From: Planctomyces sp. SH-PL62
Lineage (GTDB): Bacteria; Planctomycetota; Planctomycetia; Isosphaerales; Isosphaeraceae
Assembly: GCF_001610895.1 (NCBI RefSeq)
Contig: NZ_CP011273.1
Span: forward strand, 4,340,001 to 4,404,000
Direction of reading: 5' to 3'
Length of the DNA: 64,000 nucleotides
The translations under genes and the position numbers were made by a program. Each line of letters opens with the position of its first letter. The stretch's first letter is position 1. This document shows, piece by piece, positions 36,755-46,480 of this stretch. The notes beneath the pieces are model-generated. The model made no database searches. It had not been told where the DNA came from and saw only the letters and a program-made list of their open reading frames with translations.

Positions 36755-38638
36755 GTGGATCGACACGAAGCGCGAGCGGCGGGGCGAGATGGGGACGTGG
36801 TTCGCGGGGATCGTCGTGACTTCCTGAAGGCCGCCGCGGCGCTCGCGGCGGCCGGGGCGATGCCGGGCCGGGCCGGGGCCGCGGAGATCCGCGATGAGGT
36901 CGACGCGTTCCTGAAGGATTACACGACGCGCTGGCTCCCCCTGGAGACGAAGGCCGGAGAGGCCGCCTGGGCAGCCTCGACGGACGTCTCCGAGGCCCAC
37001 ACCGCGGCGCAGGTCGCGGCGAATCAGGCGGTGAATCAGGTCGTCGGCTCGCCCGAGGTCATCGACAAGACGGCCCGGTTCCTGCGAGAGAAGGATCGAC
37101 TCACCGAGTTGCAGGTCCGCCAGTTGGAAAAGGTCCGCCTCCGATCCGCCGAGGCCCCCGGGACGCTCCCCGAAGTGGTCAAGGCGAGGGTGGAGGCCGA
37201 GGCCAAGCAGTCGGCGACCCAGGACGCCTTCGCCTACACCGTCAAGAAGGCCGACGGCTCGGTGGAGAATCCCTCGGCCAACCGGATCGACCAGGTGCTC
37301 CTCACGTCGAAGGACCTCGACGAGCGGAAGGCCTACTGGGAGGCGTCCAAGGAAATCGGCGCCCCGCTTCGCGAGGGGATCTTGAAGCTTCGCGACCTCC
37401 GCAACAAGGTCGCCCGGGAACTCGGGTTCGCGGACTTCTTCGCGCTCCAGGTGGCCGATTACGGGATGAGCGTCGACGAGATGCTCGCCCTCTGCGACCG
37501 GATCGTCGCCGACGTCCGCCCGCTCTACGCCCAGCTCCACACCTGGGCCAAGCATCAGCTCGCCCGTCGTTACGGCGTCGAGGCCCCGGACGGAGCGATC
37601 CCCGCGCACTGGCTCTCAAATCGTTGGGGGCAGAACTGGCCGGGGTTCGTCGAGGGGGTCGACATGGACGCCCCGTTCCGGGGCAAGCCGCGCGAATTCA
37701 TCACCGAGCAGGCCGAGCGGTTCTACACCTCGATGGGCTTCCCCAAGCTCCCGCCGAGCTTCTGGAGCCGGTCCGACCTCTACCCGGCCGATCCCGCCTC
37801 CGGCCGCAAGAAGAACAGCCACGCCAGCGCCTGGCACATCGACCTGGACCAGGACGTCCGCAGCCTGATGTCGATCGAGCCCGACAACCAGTGGTTCGAC
37901 ACCGCCCACCATGAGCTCGGGCACATCTACTACTTCCTGAGCTACGCGAGGCCCGAGGTCCCCCCCCTGCTCCGTCAGGGCGCGAACCGGGCGTTCCACG
38001 AAGGGGTCGGCGACCTCATCGGCCTGGCGGCGGGGCAGCGCCCGTATCTCAAGCAGGTCGGCCTGCTGACCCCCGAGGCCGAGGCCGCGCCGGCGACCAC
38101 CTTCCTGCTCAGCTCCGCCCTCGAAGGCTCGTCGATCGTCTTCCTCCCCTGGTCGGCCGGCGTCATGACCCGCTTCGAACGCGACTTCTACGCCGGGACG
38201 ATCGCCGACGACTCCCTCAACGCCGGCTGGTGGGAGCGGGTCGGCAAGTACCAGGGGATCGCCCCGCCGGGCGAGCGTCCGGAAACCCTCTGCGACGCCG
38301 CGACCAAGACCCACATCAACGACGACCCCGCGCAGTACTATGACTACGCGATCGGCACCGTGCTGAAATTCCAGCTTCACGACCACATCGCGCGGGAGAT
38401 CCTCAAGCAGGACCCCCGCGAGTGCAACTACTTCGGCAACGCCAAGGTCGGCGACTTCCTCCGGTCGATCCTCCGGCTTGGCGCCACCCGCGACTGGAAC
38501 GCCGTGCTCCGCGAGGCGACGGGGGAAGGTTTGACCGCCCGGCCCCTCGTCGCGTACTTTGAACCGCTGAGGGAATGGCTGGAAGTCGAGAACAAGGGCC
38601 GGGCGTCCGGCTGGCCCCAGGACCCCGGAAAACCATGA
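36755..38638 (+). CDS. Tat-exported peptidase of the M2 (angiotensin-converting enzyme) family
   Basis: Encodes 627 residues from GTG. RRDFLK (Arg20-Arg21) followed by an Ala-rich hydrophobic stretch is a twin-arginine signal. The zinc site is His386-Glu387-x2-His390 in AHHELGH, and the third ligand Glu416 lies in FHEGVGD after the conserved RQGAN block. Both the motif order and the length fit family M2 dipeptidyl carboxypeptidases. The HExxH-to-Glu distance is two residues longer than in ACE. It is exported folded, so the metal is probably inserted in the cytoplasm. Its stop overlaps the start of the formylglycine-generating enzyme gene by 4 bp. Confidence 0.88.
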   Translation: MDRHEARAAGRDGDVVRGDRRDFLKAAAALAAAGAMPGRAGAAEIRDEVDAFLKDYTTRWLPLETKAGEAAWAASTDVSEAHTAAQVAANQAVNQVVGSPEVIDKTARFLREKDRLTELQVRQLEKVRLRSAEAPGTLPEVVKARVEAEAKQSATQDAFAYTVKKADGSVENPSANRIDQVLLTSKDLDERKAYWEASKEIGAPLREGILKLRDLRNKVARELGFADFFALQVADYGMSVDEMLALCDRIVADVRPLYAQLHTWAKHQLARRYGVEAPDGAIPAHWLSNRWGQNWPGFVEGVDMDAPFRGKPREFITEQAERFYTSMGFPKLPPSFWSRSDLYPADPASGRKKNSHASAWHIDLDQDVRSLMSIEPDNQWFDTAHHELGHIYYFLSYARPEVPPLLRQGANRAFHEGVGDLIGLAAGQRPYLKQVGLLTPEAEAAPATTFLLSSALEGSSIVFLPWSAGVMTRFERDFYAGTIADDSLNAGWWERVGKYQGIAPPGERPETLCDAATKTHINDDPAQYYDYAIGTVLKFQLHDHIAREILKQDPRECNYFGNAKVGDFLRSILRLGATRDWNAVLREATGEGLTARPLVAYFEPLREWLEVENKGRASGWPQDPGKP

Positions 38639-39789
38639 ACCGACTCGTCTGGATTCCGCGCCCCGCCGGGCTCCGATTGCTCGCCCTGATCCTGTCCTCG
38701 GCGGTCCTCGGCTGCGGGGAGTCGCCGGCGCCGTCCCCCGAGACGACGGCCGCGACAGCGCCGGAACAGACCGCCGTCGCGGCCCCGGCGGTCCCCGTCG
38801 ATCCCGACGCTCCCCCCGCCGAGCCCGCGCCCGAAGGCATGGTCTGGATTCCGGGGGGCGTCTTCACGATGGGGACGAACGATCCCGAGGCCCACGTCTC
38901 CGAGCGTCCTGCGCATCGCGTGAAGGTCGACGGCTTCTGGGTCGACGCGACCGAGGTCACCAACGCCGAGTTTCGCAAGTTCGTGGATGCGACCGGATAC
39001 AAGACGACGGCCGAACGCCCCGTCGACTGGGAGGTCATCAAGGCCCAGCTCCCGCCGGGGACGCCCAAGCCTCCCGACGAGCAGCTCGGCGCGGGGTCCC
39101 TGGTCTTCACGCCTCCCGCCGGGGCCCTCCCCCCCGGCGGGCTCGACGACCTGACCAACTGGTGGCGGTGGGTGCTCGGCGCCGACTGGAAGCATCCCGA
39201 CGGCCCAGACGACTCGATCGAGGGCCAGGACGACTTCCCCGTCGTCCACGTGTCATATGACGACGCGGTCGCCTACGCGGAATGGGCCGGGAAGCGGCTC
39301 CCGACCGAGGCCGAGTGGGAACGCGCCTCGCGCGGCGGTCTCGACGGCGCGAAGTACGGCTGGGGAGACGTCTTCACCCCCGGCGGCAAGCGGATGGCCA
39401 ACACCTGGCAGGGCCGCTTCCCAGAGGTGGTCGAGGACCAGGACGGCCACCCCCGGATCGCCCCCGTGAAGTCGTTCCCTCCCAACCCCTACGGCCTGTA
39501 CGACACCATCGGCAACGTCTGGGAATGGTGCTCCGACTGGTATCGCCCCGACACCTACCGGCTCCACGGCGAGGTCGACGTGACGGTCGACCCCAGGGGA
39601 CCCGACGAAAGCTACGATCCCGACGAGCCGTTCCAGCCCAAACGCGTCACGCGCGGCGGGTCGTTCCTGTGCAGCTCCAATTACTGCTCGAACTACCGGC
39701 CCAGCGCCCGTCGCGGCACCGCGACCGACTCGGGGATGTCTCACCTGGGATTCCGCTGCGTGAAGCCCCCGGCGTCACCCGCGAAGTGA
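38635..39789 (+). CDS. Formylglycine-generating enzyme-type lipoprotein with both catalytic cysteines
   Basis: Encodes 384 residues. A lipoprotein signal with lipobox AVLGC (Cys27) and an Ala/Pro/Thr-rich linker precede an FGE-sulfatase (SUMF1) domain from about residue 68: GMVWIPGGVFTMG, RLPTEAEWE, YDTIGNVWEWCSDWY and the C-terminal GGSFLCSSNYC. Cys346 and Cys351 have the spacing of the copper-binding catalytic pair of human SUMF1 (Cys336/Cys341), and the tail SHLGFRC also matches. Most bacterial proteins with this domain lack the cysteines. The predicted reaction is oxidation of a sulfatase active-site cysteine to formylglycine. The ATGA overlap couples it to the M2 peptidase. No sulfatase gene is in the window. 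Confidence 0.88.
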   Translation: MNRLVWIPRPAGLRLLALILSSAVLGCGESPAPSPETTAATAPEQTAVAAPAVPVDPDAPPAEPAPEGMVWIPGGVFTMGTNDPEAHVSERPAHRVKVDGFWVDATEVTNAEFRKFVDATGYKTTAERPVDWEVIKAQLPPGTPKPPDEQLGAGSLVFTPPAGALPPGGLDDLTNWWRWVLGADWKHPDGPDDSIEGQDDFPVVHVSYDDAVAYAEWAGKRLPTEAEWERASRGGLDGAKYGWGDVFTPGGKRMANTWQGRFPEVVEDQDGHPRIAPVKSFPPNPYGLYDTIGNVWEWCSDWYRPDTYRLHGEVDVTVDPRGPDESYDPDEPFQPKRVTRGGSFLCSSNYCSNYRPSARRGTATDSGMSHLGFRCVKPPASPAK

Positions 39790-39888
39790 CGAAATCGCGG
39801 CTCGAAGCGACTTGGATGATTCCTCGGATCGTCCCGCCGCGACGGGGAATCCCGCGCGGCGGCCGTCGCATCGTCGGGGCGCCTCCGG

Positions 39889-39894
39889 TATACT
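39889..39894 (+). promoter_or_regulatory. Candidate -10 box of pyrG
   Basis: TATACT lies 43 bases before the pyrG ATG in an otherwise GC-rich gap. No convincing -35 sits 16-18 bases upstream, so an extended or activator-dependent promoter would be needed. Confidence 0.35.
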
Positions 39895-39937
39895 GGGCTT
39901 TTACCACCGGCTGCGAGAACAACCACAAGGTTAGGCG

Positions 39938-41593
39938 ATGGCCAAGCACATCTTCGTGACGGGCGGCGTGGTCAGCTCGCTCGGCAAGGGGCTCACCTGC
40001 GCGTCGATCGGCATGATCCTGGAACAGCGCGGGCTTCGGGTGCGGCTCCAGAAGTTCGATCCCTACATCAACGTCGACCCGGGCACGATGAGCCCGTACC
40101 AGCACGGCGAGGTCTACGTCCTGGACGACGGTTCGGAGACGGACCTCGACCTGGGGCACTACGAGCGGTTCACCCACGCGACGCTCACGAAAGACTGCAA
40201 CTACACGACCGGCAAGATCTACCTCTCCGTGATCCAGAAGGAGCGCGAGGGGCGGTACTATGAAGGGAAGACGGTCCAGGTCATCCCCCACGTCACCGAC
40301 GAGATCAAGGCGGCGGTCCACCAGCTTGCGACCGACGACGTGGACGTGGTCATCACCGAGATCGGCGGCACCGTCGGCGACATCGAGAGCCTGCCGTTCC
40401 TGGAGGCGATCCGCCAGTTCGCGCTCGACGTGGGCCGCGAGAACTGCGCGTACATCCACCTGACGCTCGTCCCCTACCTGAAGGCGGCGGCCGAGCTGAA
40501 GACCAAGCCGACGCAGCACTCCGTCGGCGCGCTCCGGCAGATCGGCATCCAGCCCGACATTCTCATCTGCCGCACCGAGCAGCCGATCCCGACCGACGAC
40601 AAGGACAAGATCGCGCTCTTCTGCAACGTCGAGAAGAAGGCCGTCATCGAGGAGCGCGACCGGCAGTACAGCATCTACGAGGTGCCGCTCAGCCTCGTCC
40701 AGAACGGGCTCGACAACCTGCTGGTCAAGCGGCTCGGGCTGAAGGCCAGCCCGCTCGACCTGACCGAATGGACCGAGATGGTCGACCGGATCGTGCACCC
40801 GAAGCATGAGGTCCGGATCGCGGTCGTCGGCAAGTACATGAAGCACCGCGACGCCTACAAGTCGGTGTACGAGTCGCTCGACCACGCGGGCATCGCCCAC
40901 CGCTCCCGCGTCTCGGTCGTGCGGATCGAGGCCGAGGAGGTCGGGACGCGTGGCGCCGACGCCCTGCTGGGCGGGGTCGACGGGATCCTCGTCCCCGGCG
41001 GGTTCGGCATGCGGGGCATCGAGGGCAAGATCGAGGCCATCCGCTACGCTCGCACCCGCGGCATCCCGTTCTTCGGCATCTGCCTGGGGATGCAGTGCGC
41101 GGTGATCGAGTTCGCCCGCAGCGTCCTGGGGCTCGAAGACGCCAACAGCACCGAGTTCGAGAAGGACTGCGAGCACCCGGTCATCGCCCTGATGGAAGAT
41201 CAGCTCGGGGTCACGAAGCGCGGCGGGACGATGCGACTGGGCGCCTGGCCCTGCACGCTCCAGCCCGGAAAGCTGGCGAGGTCGGCCTACGGCGTGGATC
41301 AGATCTCGGAGCGCCATCGCCACCGCTACGAGTTCAACAACACGTATCGCGAAGCGATGGAGAAGGCCGGGCTGGTCGCCTCGGGCACGAGCCCCGACGG
41401 TCAACTCGTCGAGATCGTCGAGCTGGCCGATCATCCCTGGTTCGTCGCCGTGCAGTTCCATCCCGAGTTCAAGTCGAAGCCGACGCATCCCCATCCGTTG
41501 TTCCGCGACTTCATCGGCGCCGCGCTCCAGCGACGCGAAGCGGGGCGAGGCGCGGGGGTCGACGGGGCGTCGGCCAGGCCGGCGACGTCATGA
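39938..41593 (+). CDS. pyrG: CTP synthase
   Basis: Encodes 551 residues. It opens with [16 protein letters not shown] (ATP/UTP-binding synthetase domain) and continues with [15 protein letters not shown] and LGHYERF. The C-terminal class I glutamine amidotransferase has its nucleophile in GICLGMQ and the His/Glu pair in QFHPEF. The enzyme makes CTP from UTP with glutamine. Its stop overlaps the NagA gene start as ATGA. Lengths and motifs are wholly normal. Confidence 0.97.
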   Translation: MAKHIFVTGGVVSSLGKGLTCASIGMILEQRGLRVRLQKFDPYINVDPGTMSPYQHGEVYVLDDGSETDLDLGHYERFTHATLTKDCNYTTGKIYLSVIQKEREGRYYEGKTVQVIPHVTDEIKAAVHQLATDDVDVVITEIGGTVGDIESLPFLEAIRQFALDVGRENCAYIHLTLVPYLKAAAELKTKPTQHSVGALRQIGIQPDILICRTEQPIPTDDKDKIALFCNVEKKAVIEERDRQYSIYEVPLSLVQNGLDNLLVKRLGLKASPLDLTEWTEMVDRIVHPKHEVRIAVVGKYMKHRDAYKSVYESLDHAGIAHRSRVSVVRIEAEEVGTRGADALLGGVDGILVPGGFGMRGIEGKIEAIRYARTRGIPFFGICLGMQCAVIEFARSVLGLEDANSTEFEKDCEHPVIALMEDQLGVTKRGGTMRLGAWPCTLQPGKLARSAYGVDQISERHRHRYEFNNTYREAMEKAGLVASGTSPDGQLVEIVELADHPWFVAVQFHPEFKSKPTHPHPLFRDFIGAALQRREAGRGAGVDGASARPATS

Positions 41594-42732
41594 TCGTCAG
41601 GGCCCGAGACTGGGACGCGTCGCGCTGGATCGAGATCGAGATCCGCGACGGCATGCTCGAACGGATCGACGAATGCGACCGACCTCGGGACGGCGGGGAG
41701 GACGAGGTTTTCGTCGCCCCGGCGTTCTGGGACATCCAGACCAACGGGCGCTGGGGACATTCGTTCTCCAGCCCAGACGTCACAGTCGATCAGGTCGTCT
41801 CCATCATCCGCGCCCAGCGCGGCCTGGGGGCGGCCCGGATCTGCCCGACGCTCATCACGGCTCCCGTCGACGACACGCTGCACGGCCTGCGCACGGTGGC
41901 CGAGGCCTGCGACTCCCATCCCGACGTGGACCGCATGGTCGTCGGCGTCCACCTGGAGGGGCCGTTCCTCTCCGACCAGAACGGATACAAGGGGACGCAT
42001 CCGGCCGACGCCATGCGCGACCCGGACTGGAGCCTCTTCGAGAGGTTCCAGGAGGCTTCCGGCGGGCGCGTCATCCTGATGACGCTCGCTCCCGAGCGTC
42101 CGGGGTCGGCCGAGTTCATCCGCAAGGCGGTCGCCTCCGGTGTGACCGTTTCGGTGGGCCACACGGCCGTCGACCGCGATTCGCTCAGCGAGGCGGTCGA
42201 GGCGGGGGCCACGCTGAGCACTCACCTGGGGAACGGCATCGCCGCCGAGCTTCCCCGCCATCCCAACCCGATCTGGTTGCAGGCGGCCGAGGATCGGCTC
42301 TACGCGTCATTGATCGCCGACGGCCATCATCTGGATCGGGAAGTCCTCCGGGTGCTGGCGCGGGCGAAGGGTTGGCATCGGCTGATCCTCGTCAGCGACG
42401 CCGGCTGGCTCGCCGGGCTCCCCGCCGGGAATTACGGGGCCTGGGACGTCGATCCCTCGGGCAAGATCGTGCTCGCCGGGACCCCCTACCTCGCCGGCTC
42501 GACCCAGGGCCTGGAGACCGGCCTTCGCATCCTCGACGAGGTCGAGCCGAGCTTCCCCCGGCCGCTGCTCGACACCGTCACCGTCAATCCCGCACGTTTG
42601 TTGAATCAGCCCGCGCCGCGTCTCGCCGTCGGCGAGCCGGCCGACCTGACGCTGCTTCGAAGACCGGCTCCGGGCCGACTGATGCTGGAAAAGACGTGCG
42701 TCGGCGGCGAGTGGTTCGAGCGGTCGGTCTGA
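41590..42732 (+). CDS. nagA: N-acetylglucosamine-6-phosphate deacetylase family protein
   Basis: Encodes 380 residues from the ATG at 41590, which overlaps the pyrG stop by 4 bp. Amidohydrolase motifs of NagA are present: HLEGPFLS with the metal-binding Glu, KGTHP, SVGHT and THLGNG with metal-ligand histidines, DGHHLD and the catalytic Asp in LVSDAGW. The product would deacetylate GlcNAc-6-P in amino-sugar catabolism or cell-wall recycling. The N-terminal HxH of many amidohydrolases is replaced by DIQTNG, as in NagA. No nagB is nearby. Confidence 0.85.
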   Translation: MIVRARDWDASRWIEIEIRDGMLERIDECDRPRDGGEDEVFVAPAFWDIQTNGRWGHSFSSPDVTVDQVVSIIRAQRGLGAARICPTLITAPVDDTLHGLRTVAEACDSHPDVDRMVVGVHLEGPFLSDQNGYKGTHPADAMRDPDWSLFERFQEASGGRVILMTLAPERPGSAEFIRKAVASGVTVSVGHTAVDRDSLSEAVEAGATLSTHLGNGIAAELPRHPNPIWLQAAEDRLYASLIADGHHLDREVLRVLARAKGWHRLILVSDAGWLAGLPAGNYGAWDVDPSGKIVLAGTPYLAGSTQGLETGLRILDEVEPSFPRPLLDTVTVNPARLLNQPAPRLAVGEPADLTLLRRPAPGRLMLEKTCVGGEWFERSV

Positions 42733-42760
42733 AATCCGCCCGCTGATCGACTTCGAAAAA

Positions 42761-42808
42761 CCCACACCCCGCGATCCCGGCTCGACGGCCGTGATCGCGG
42801 GGCGTGGG
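42761..42808 (-). terminator. Intrinsic terminator of the MocA oxidoreductase gene
   Basis: A 16-bp stem with one mismatch (42761-42776 with 42793-42808, CCCACACCCCGCGATC) encloses a 16-base loop. The plus-strand sequence just before it is AAAAA (42756-42760), so on the minus strand the stem is followed by a run of T. This is a classical rho-independent terminator reading leftward. Confidence 0.75.
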
Positions 42809-42816
42809 TGAAGTTG

Positions 42817-42847
42817 ACGGCCGCGCCGGAGTCCCCGGCGCGGCCGT
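42817..42847. terminator. Second perfect hairpin between convergent genes
   Basis: A perfect 13-bp stem, ACGGCCGCGCCGG (42817-42829) with 42835-42847, encloses a 5-base loop. It lies 14 bases after the oxidoreductase stop on the minus strand and 8 bases from the first hairpin. No T-run adjoins it. Confidence 0.6.
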
Positions 42848-42861
42848 TCGCGAATCTCGGA

Positions 42862-44373
42862 TCAGGCGTTCTCGGCCGGGTCCTGCCCGTCGATCCACGC
42901 GCCGCCGAGCTTCTGGTACTCGGGGGATTCGAGGAGCGAGCCGGTGTCGCCGGCCTTCCAGCCCTGGATCTGGTTGGGCTTGCCGCGGAGCTTGCTGCGC
43001 TCTTCCCAGCGGACGGCCCAGGCGGAGTCGGCGTCGACGACGTTGCCGGTCTCCTTGTCGATGTAGTAGGCCTTGCCCTCGCGGTGCGAGCGGACGCCGA
43101 GGTTGACCGTGGCGATCGCGGCGTAGCCGAGTTCGACCGGGCAGAGGGTCTCGGGGTTGCGCGACCGGGTGCACTCGAGGAAGTGCTCCCAAAGGGCGCG
43201 GGTGTCTTCGCGGGGCTGCTCGGGGGTGAACTTGTCGCCGCCCTCGCCCTGGTTGGTGCCCGGAGGGGCCGGGCGGCCTTCCAGCTTCTGCTGGACGACC
43301 GAGTAGCCGCCCTTCGGCGAGGGGTCGAACCGGACGGTCGCGGTGTGGCCGCGGATCAGCTCGGGGAGCTGCACGTCGTTGCACATGGTGGCCGAGATGA
43401 GGACCTGGCAGCCCTCGTCATAGTCGGCGACCACAGTGGCGACGTCCGGCACGTCGCGGCCGTCGTACTCGAGGTAGAGGCCGCCGGCGCCGACGACCCG
43501 ACGCGGCAGGCGGACGCCCATCGCCAGGATCAGGTGGGTGAGCTGGTGGACGAACAGGTCGGTGTACATGCCGCCGCCGAAGTCCCAGTAGCAACGCCAC
43601 TGGGCGTACCGGGCGCGATCGAAGGGCTGGTCCGGGGCGAGACCGAAGTCGGTCCCCAGGAACATCTTCCAGTCGACCGTCTTGGGGGTCATGTCCTTGG
43701 TGAGCTTGTAGTACCGCCACTGGCCGACGTTGCTGTTGCGGTAGTACGAGGTCTGGCCCTGCATCACGTGGCCGATCTTGCCCTCGGTGATGAGCTTGTT
43801 GGCCTCGCGCCAGCGGGGGTCGGCGGTCGACTGGACGCCGACGGTGAAGACCTGCTTCGTCCGATTGACCGTCTCGACGAGCTTGCGGGCCTCCTCGATG
43901 GTGTGGGTCATCGGCTTTTCGCAGAAGACGTCCTTGCCCGCCTCCATCGCGTCCTGGCTCATCTTCGCGTGCCAGTGGTCCGGCGTGGCGATGAGGACGA
44001 CGTCGATGTCCTTGTTTTCAAGGAGCTTCCGGTAATCCTTGGTGATCCGGTCCTTGTCCTTGCCCTCGGCGTCGAGCCCGCACCGCTTGGCCGAGTAGTA
44101 GAGGCCGCGCTTGGCGTCGTCGTTGCCGTCCCAGACGTCGCAGAGGCCGATGATGTCGACCAGCTTGGTCTCTTCCTTCAGATTCCCCAGGATGCGGATG
44201 TGCTCCTGGGCGCGGCCGCCGGGGCCGAGGATCGCGACGTTGATCCGCTCGTTGGCGCCCTTGACGGCACCGATGGCGGGGTGGGCGAAGGTCCCGGCGG
44301 CCACCGCCGCACCGGTCGCCGCGCCGGCCGTCTCCAGGAAGGTCCGACGGTTCACCAGCGGTTTGTTCTGCAT
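42862..44373 (-). CDS. Tat-exported Gfo/Idh/MocA family oxidoreductase
   Basis: Encodes 503 residues. NRRTFLE followed by an Ala/Gly-rich stretch is a twin-arginine signal. The Rossmann fold begins at INVAILGPGGRAQEH, and CEKPMTHTIEEA is the conserved EKP motif of the family. Planctomycetes encode very many exported members of this family with uncertain sugar-like substrates. Export through Tat lets NAD(P) be bound before translocation. It is followed by two hairpins, one an intrinsic terminator, so it is likely monocistronic. Confidence 0.92.
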   Translation of the reverse strand: MQNKPLVNRRTFLETAGAATGAAVAAGTFAHPAIGAVKGANERINVAILGPGGRAQEHIRILGNLKEETKLVDIIGLCDVWDGNDDAKRGLYYSAKRCGLDAEGKDKDRITKDYRKLLENKDIDVVLIATPDHWHAKMSQDAMEAGKDVFCEKPMTHTIEEARKLVETVNRTKQVFTVGVQSTADPRWREANKLITEGKIGHVMQGQTSYYRNSNVGQWRYYKLTKDMTPKTVDWKMFLGTDFGLAPDQPFDRARYAQWRCYWDFGGGMYTDLFVHQLTHLILAMGVRLPRRVVGAGGLYLEYDGRDVPDVATVVADYDEGCQVLISATMCNDVQLPELIRGHTATVRFDPSPKGGYSVVQQKLEGRPAPPGTNQGEGGDKFTPEQPREDTRALWEHFLECTRSRNPETLCPVELGYAAIATVNLGVRSHREGKAYYIDKETGNVVDADSAWAVRWEERSKLRGKPNQIQGWKAGDTGSLLESPEYQKLGGAWIDGQDPAENA

Positions 44374-44754
44374 TCTGAAGGTCTCCGGACCATGGGAAAA
44401 AGATCGGAGGGGACGGCCGCGAGCGGTCGACCCGGCTGGGCGAGGCGACGCGTGGCGAGGACTCGCGCTTGATCGGTGGACCGCGGGTTCTCGACCGACG
44501 GTTCGATCTCAAGGCTAACCCTGACCCGGCCGGTCAGTCAAGGACTCGCCGGCTTCCGCCGGAAGACGCCGGACGGCCTGGGTCGGCCGCGCCGGAAAGA
44601 TCATCCCGCGACCCGGCGATGGGGCGGCCCGAGAGGTCGAAGCGTCGGGCCGGCCTGGAGATCGGGGGGAATCCTTGGAGATTTACAGAACGTCGAGGTT
44701 TCCCTAGCTTGTTATGAGCGGCGGTGAATCGTAGGGAAGGGAGAGTCGAGGTCC
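44374..44754. other. Divergent intergenic region
   Basis: The 381 bases between the divergent oxidoreductase and SRPBCC genes hold no supported gene. The sequence is GC-rich with local inverted repeats around 44570-44620. A promoter candidate for the rightward gene is listed separately. I see no clear promoter for the leftward gene. Confidence 0.5.
44682..44710 (+). promoter_or_regulatory. Candidate promoter of the SRPBCC gene
   Basis: TTTACA (44682-44687) and TAGCTT (44705-44710) are separated by 17 bases. The -35 matches the consensus at 5 of 6 bases and the -10 at 3 of 6. The ATG lies 44 bases downstream. Confidence 0.35.
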
Positions 44755-45231
44755 ATGCAGCGTTTCATCATGGAATCCCGGATCGCGGCTCCTCCGGACG
44801 CCGTCTTCGCGTTCTTCGAGCGGCCCGACGCCTTCCAACTGCTGGTCCCTCCCGACGAGCCTGTCGAGGTCGTCGAGGCCCCGCGCTCGCTGGAAGTCGG
44901 CGCCCGCGCCGTGATCCGGATGCGGGTCGGGCCGTTTCCGGTCGAATGGGTGGCCGAGCACATCGAATACATTCCCGGCCGACTCTTCGTCGACCGCCAG
45001 GTGAAGGGCCCGTTCGCGGCCTGGGTTCATCGCCATGAGTTCCTCGACGACGGCGAGGGAGGGACTCTGCTCCGGGACGTGGTGGCGTATCAGCCCCCTC
45101 TCGGATTGCTGGGCGGGCTCGTGGCAGGGCCGATCATCGAATCCAAGCTCCGACGCCTTTTCGAGTATCGCCACGAGGTGGTGAAAAAGGCCTTCGAGCA
45201 GACCGAGGGGGACGCCGCCGAACCGGCCTGA
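44755..45231 (+). CDS. SRPBCC family protein (cyclase/coenzyme Q-binding-like)
   Basis: Encodes 158 residues. The start MESRIAAPPDAVFAFFERPD is the typical first strand and helix of SRPBCC lipid-binding proteins, and the C-terminal helix ESKLRRLFEYRHEVVKKAF closes the cavity. It resembles the ligand-binding proteins of COG4276 more than ring cyclases. The ligand is unknown. The zinc-ribbon gene follows at 217 bases on the same strand. Confidence 0.8.
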   Translation: MQRFIMESRIAAPPDAVFAFFERPDAFQLLVPPDEPVEVVEAPRSLEVGARAVIRMRVGPFPVEWVAEHIEYIPGRLFVDRQVKGPFAAWVHRHEFLDDGEGGTLLRDVVAYQPPLGLLGGLVAGPIIESKLRRLFEYRHEVVKKAFEQTEGDAAEPA

Positions 45232-45447
45232 ATCTCGAATCTCCTCGGGGTGGATCGAGGCCGAAAGGCTGTGATCTCGGACTTTCCCGGCCGCTTCGCT
45301 AATGTTTTACTTGCCTCGAACGTAGATAGGGTAGAATTCGGGGGGACGGCTCGATCGCAGCATCGGGACAGTTTGCCGTCCATCGCGCCACGGTGCGGCG
45401 TCGGAGACCCACGGGGCAGGCCAATCGATATGATAGGCGACGGGATC

Positions 45448-46467
45448 ATGCCGCGCACCATCACATGCGAGCAATGCAAAGCCGTTCTCAACCTGCCTGA
45501 GCAGGTGCCGACGGGCAAGCGCCTCAAATGCCCCAAGTGCCAGCACCGATTCACGGTGACCCAGAAGGACGCCAATTCGGCCTCGACCCGTCCCGGCGAG
45601 GCCGACGCGGCGAACACCTCCACTTACGAGATGCCCAACGGCCTCCCCTCGCTCGACGACCTCCCCTCGCCTCGGGCGGAGGGGGACCTTCGTGAGACCT
45701 TCGACCTGCCGCTCCTGGCCGGCGAGGCCGAGAAGAGCATCGGCGGGGGCTCGGCGGCGATCGGCGACGCCGCCGCCCTGTTCAAGGAGGAGCCTCGGCG
45801 GAAAAAGAAGCCGGTCGGGGCCGAGGCCCGGTCGCAGGCCCGGCGTTGCATCCGATGCCACGGCTCGGTGCCCCAGGGCATGTCGATCTGCCCGACGTGC
45901 GGGACCGACCAGGATTCCGGGATGCACGTCGGACTCGACGACGACCTCTTCCCGCCGCCCCCCCCGCCCCCCTCGGGCATCCCGCTGCTCATCGCGATTC
46001 CGGGGATGTTTTGCGGACTCGCGGGGGTCCTCCTGACGATCCTCTCGCTGGTCCAATCGGTGCGCGTCGAGGCCGGGGTCTACCAGTACGGCTGGCTGAT
46101 GTTGGCGGTCGTGGCGGGTTACGGGGTCTACGGCGCGGCCCAGTTCCTTCGGGGGAAATCCCTGAAGGTGCTCCTGCTCGCGCTGACGCTGGGCGCCATC
46201 GTCGACGTCATCGCGATGATCGGACTGCCCATCTTCGAGGCCAACTTTGCGGAGCAGAGCGATCTGGTGACGCGATCGACGACGCCCGTCGAGGACGTGT
46301 CCGCGCGGGAGTTGGCGGACTCCGAGTACAAGCCCCTCGTCGATCGGCTGGATCAGGACCGGATCACCCTCGGGGTGACCTTCATCATCATCTACGCCCT
46401 GTTCGCGGTCTACTTGAACTCGCCGCCGGTGCGTCGCTACTTCACTCGCAGGCAATTCTTCCCGTAG
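45448..46467 (+). CDS. Zinc-ribbon (MJ0042-type) membrane protein
   Basis: Encodes 339 residues from the ATG at 45448; an ATG at 45430 would add six residues. The N-terminus is an MJ0042-type zinc ribbon (ITCEQC then LKCPKC), then a Glu/Asp/Pro-rich linker, a second zinc ribbon (RRCIRC then SICPTC), a Pro-run and four hydrophobic segments (about 175-330). Planctomycetes encode many proteins of this plan with unknown function. Upstream bases 45250-45447 are open in frame but contain a likely promoter-like TTGCCT/TAGAAT pair (45311-45337) with a short 15-base spacer, so the gene probably begins at 45448. Confidence 0.75.
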   Translation: MPRTITCEQCKAVLNLPEQVPTGKRLKCPKCQHRFTVTQKDANSASTRPGEADAANTSTYEMPNGLPSLDDLPSPRAEGDLRETFDLPLLAGEAEKSIGGGSAAIGDAAALFKEEPRRKKKPVGAEARSQARRCIRCHGSVPQGMSICPTCGTDQDSGMHVGLDDDLFPPPPPPPSGIPLLIAIPGMFCGLAGVLLTILSLVQSVRVEAGVYQYGWLMLAVVAGYGVYGAAQFLRGKSLKVLLLALTLGAIVDVIAMIGLPIFEANFAEQSDLVTRSTTPVEDVSARELADSEYKPLVDRLDQDRITLGVTFIIIYALFAVYLNSPPVRRYFTRRQFFP

Positions 46468-46480
46468 CGCGAGTCCGACG

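Noticed and set aside
38635-39789. A generic SUMF1-like domain protein without enzyme activity
   Set aside because: The catalytic cysteine pair and the surrounding C-terminal block are present, so an enzymatic role is more likely.
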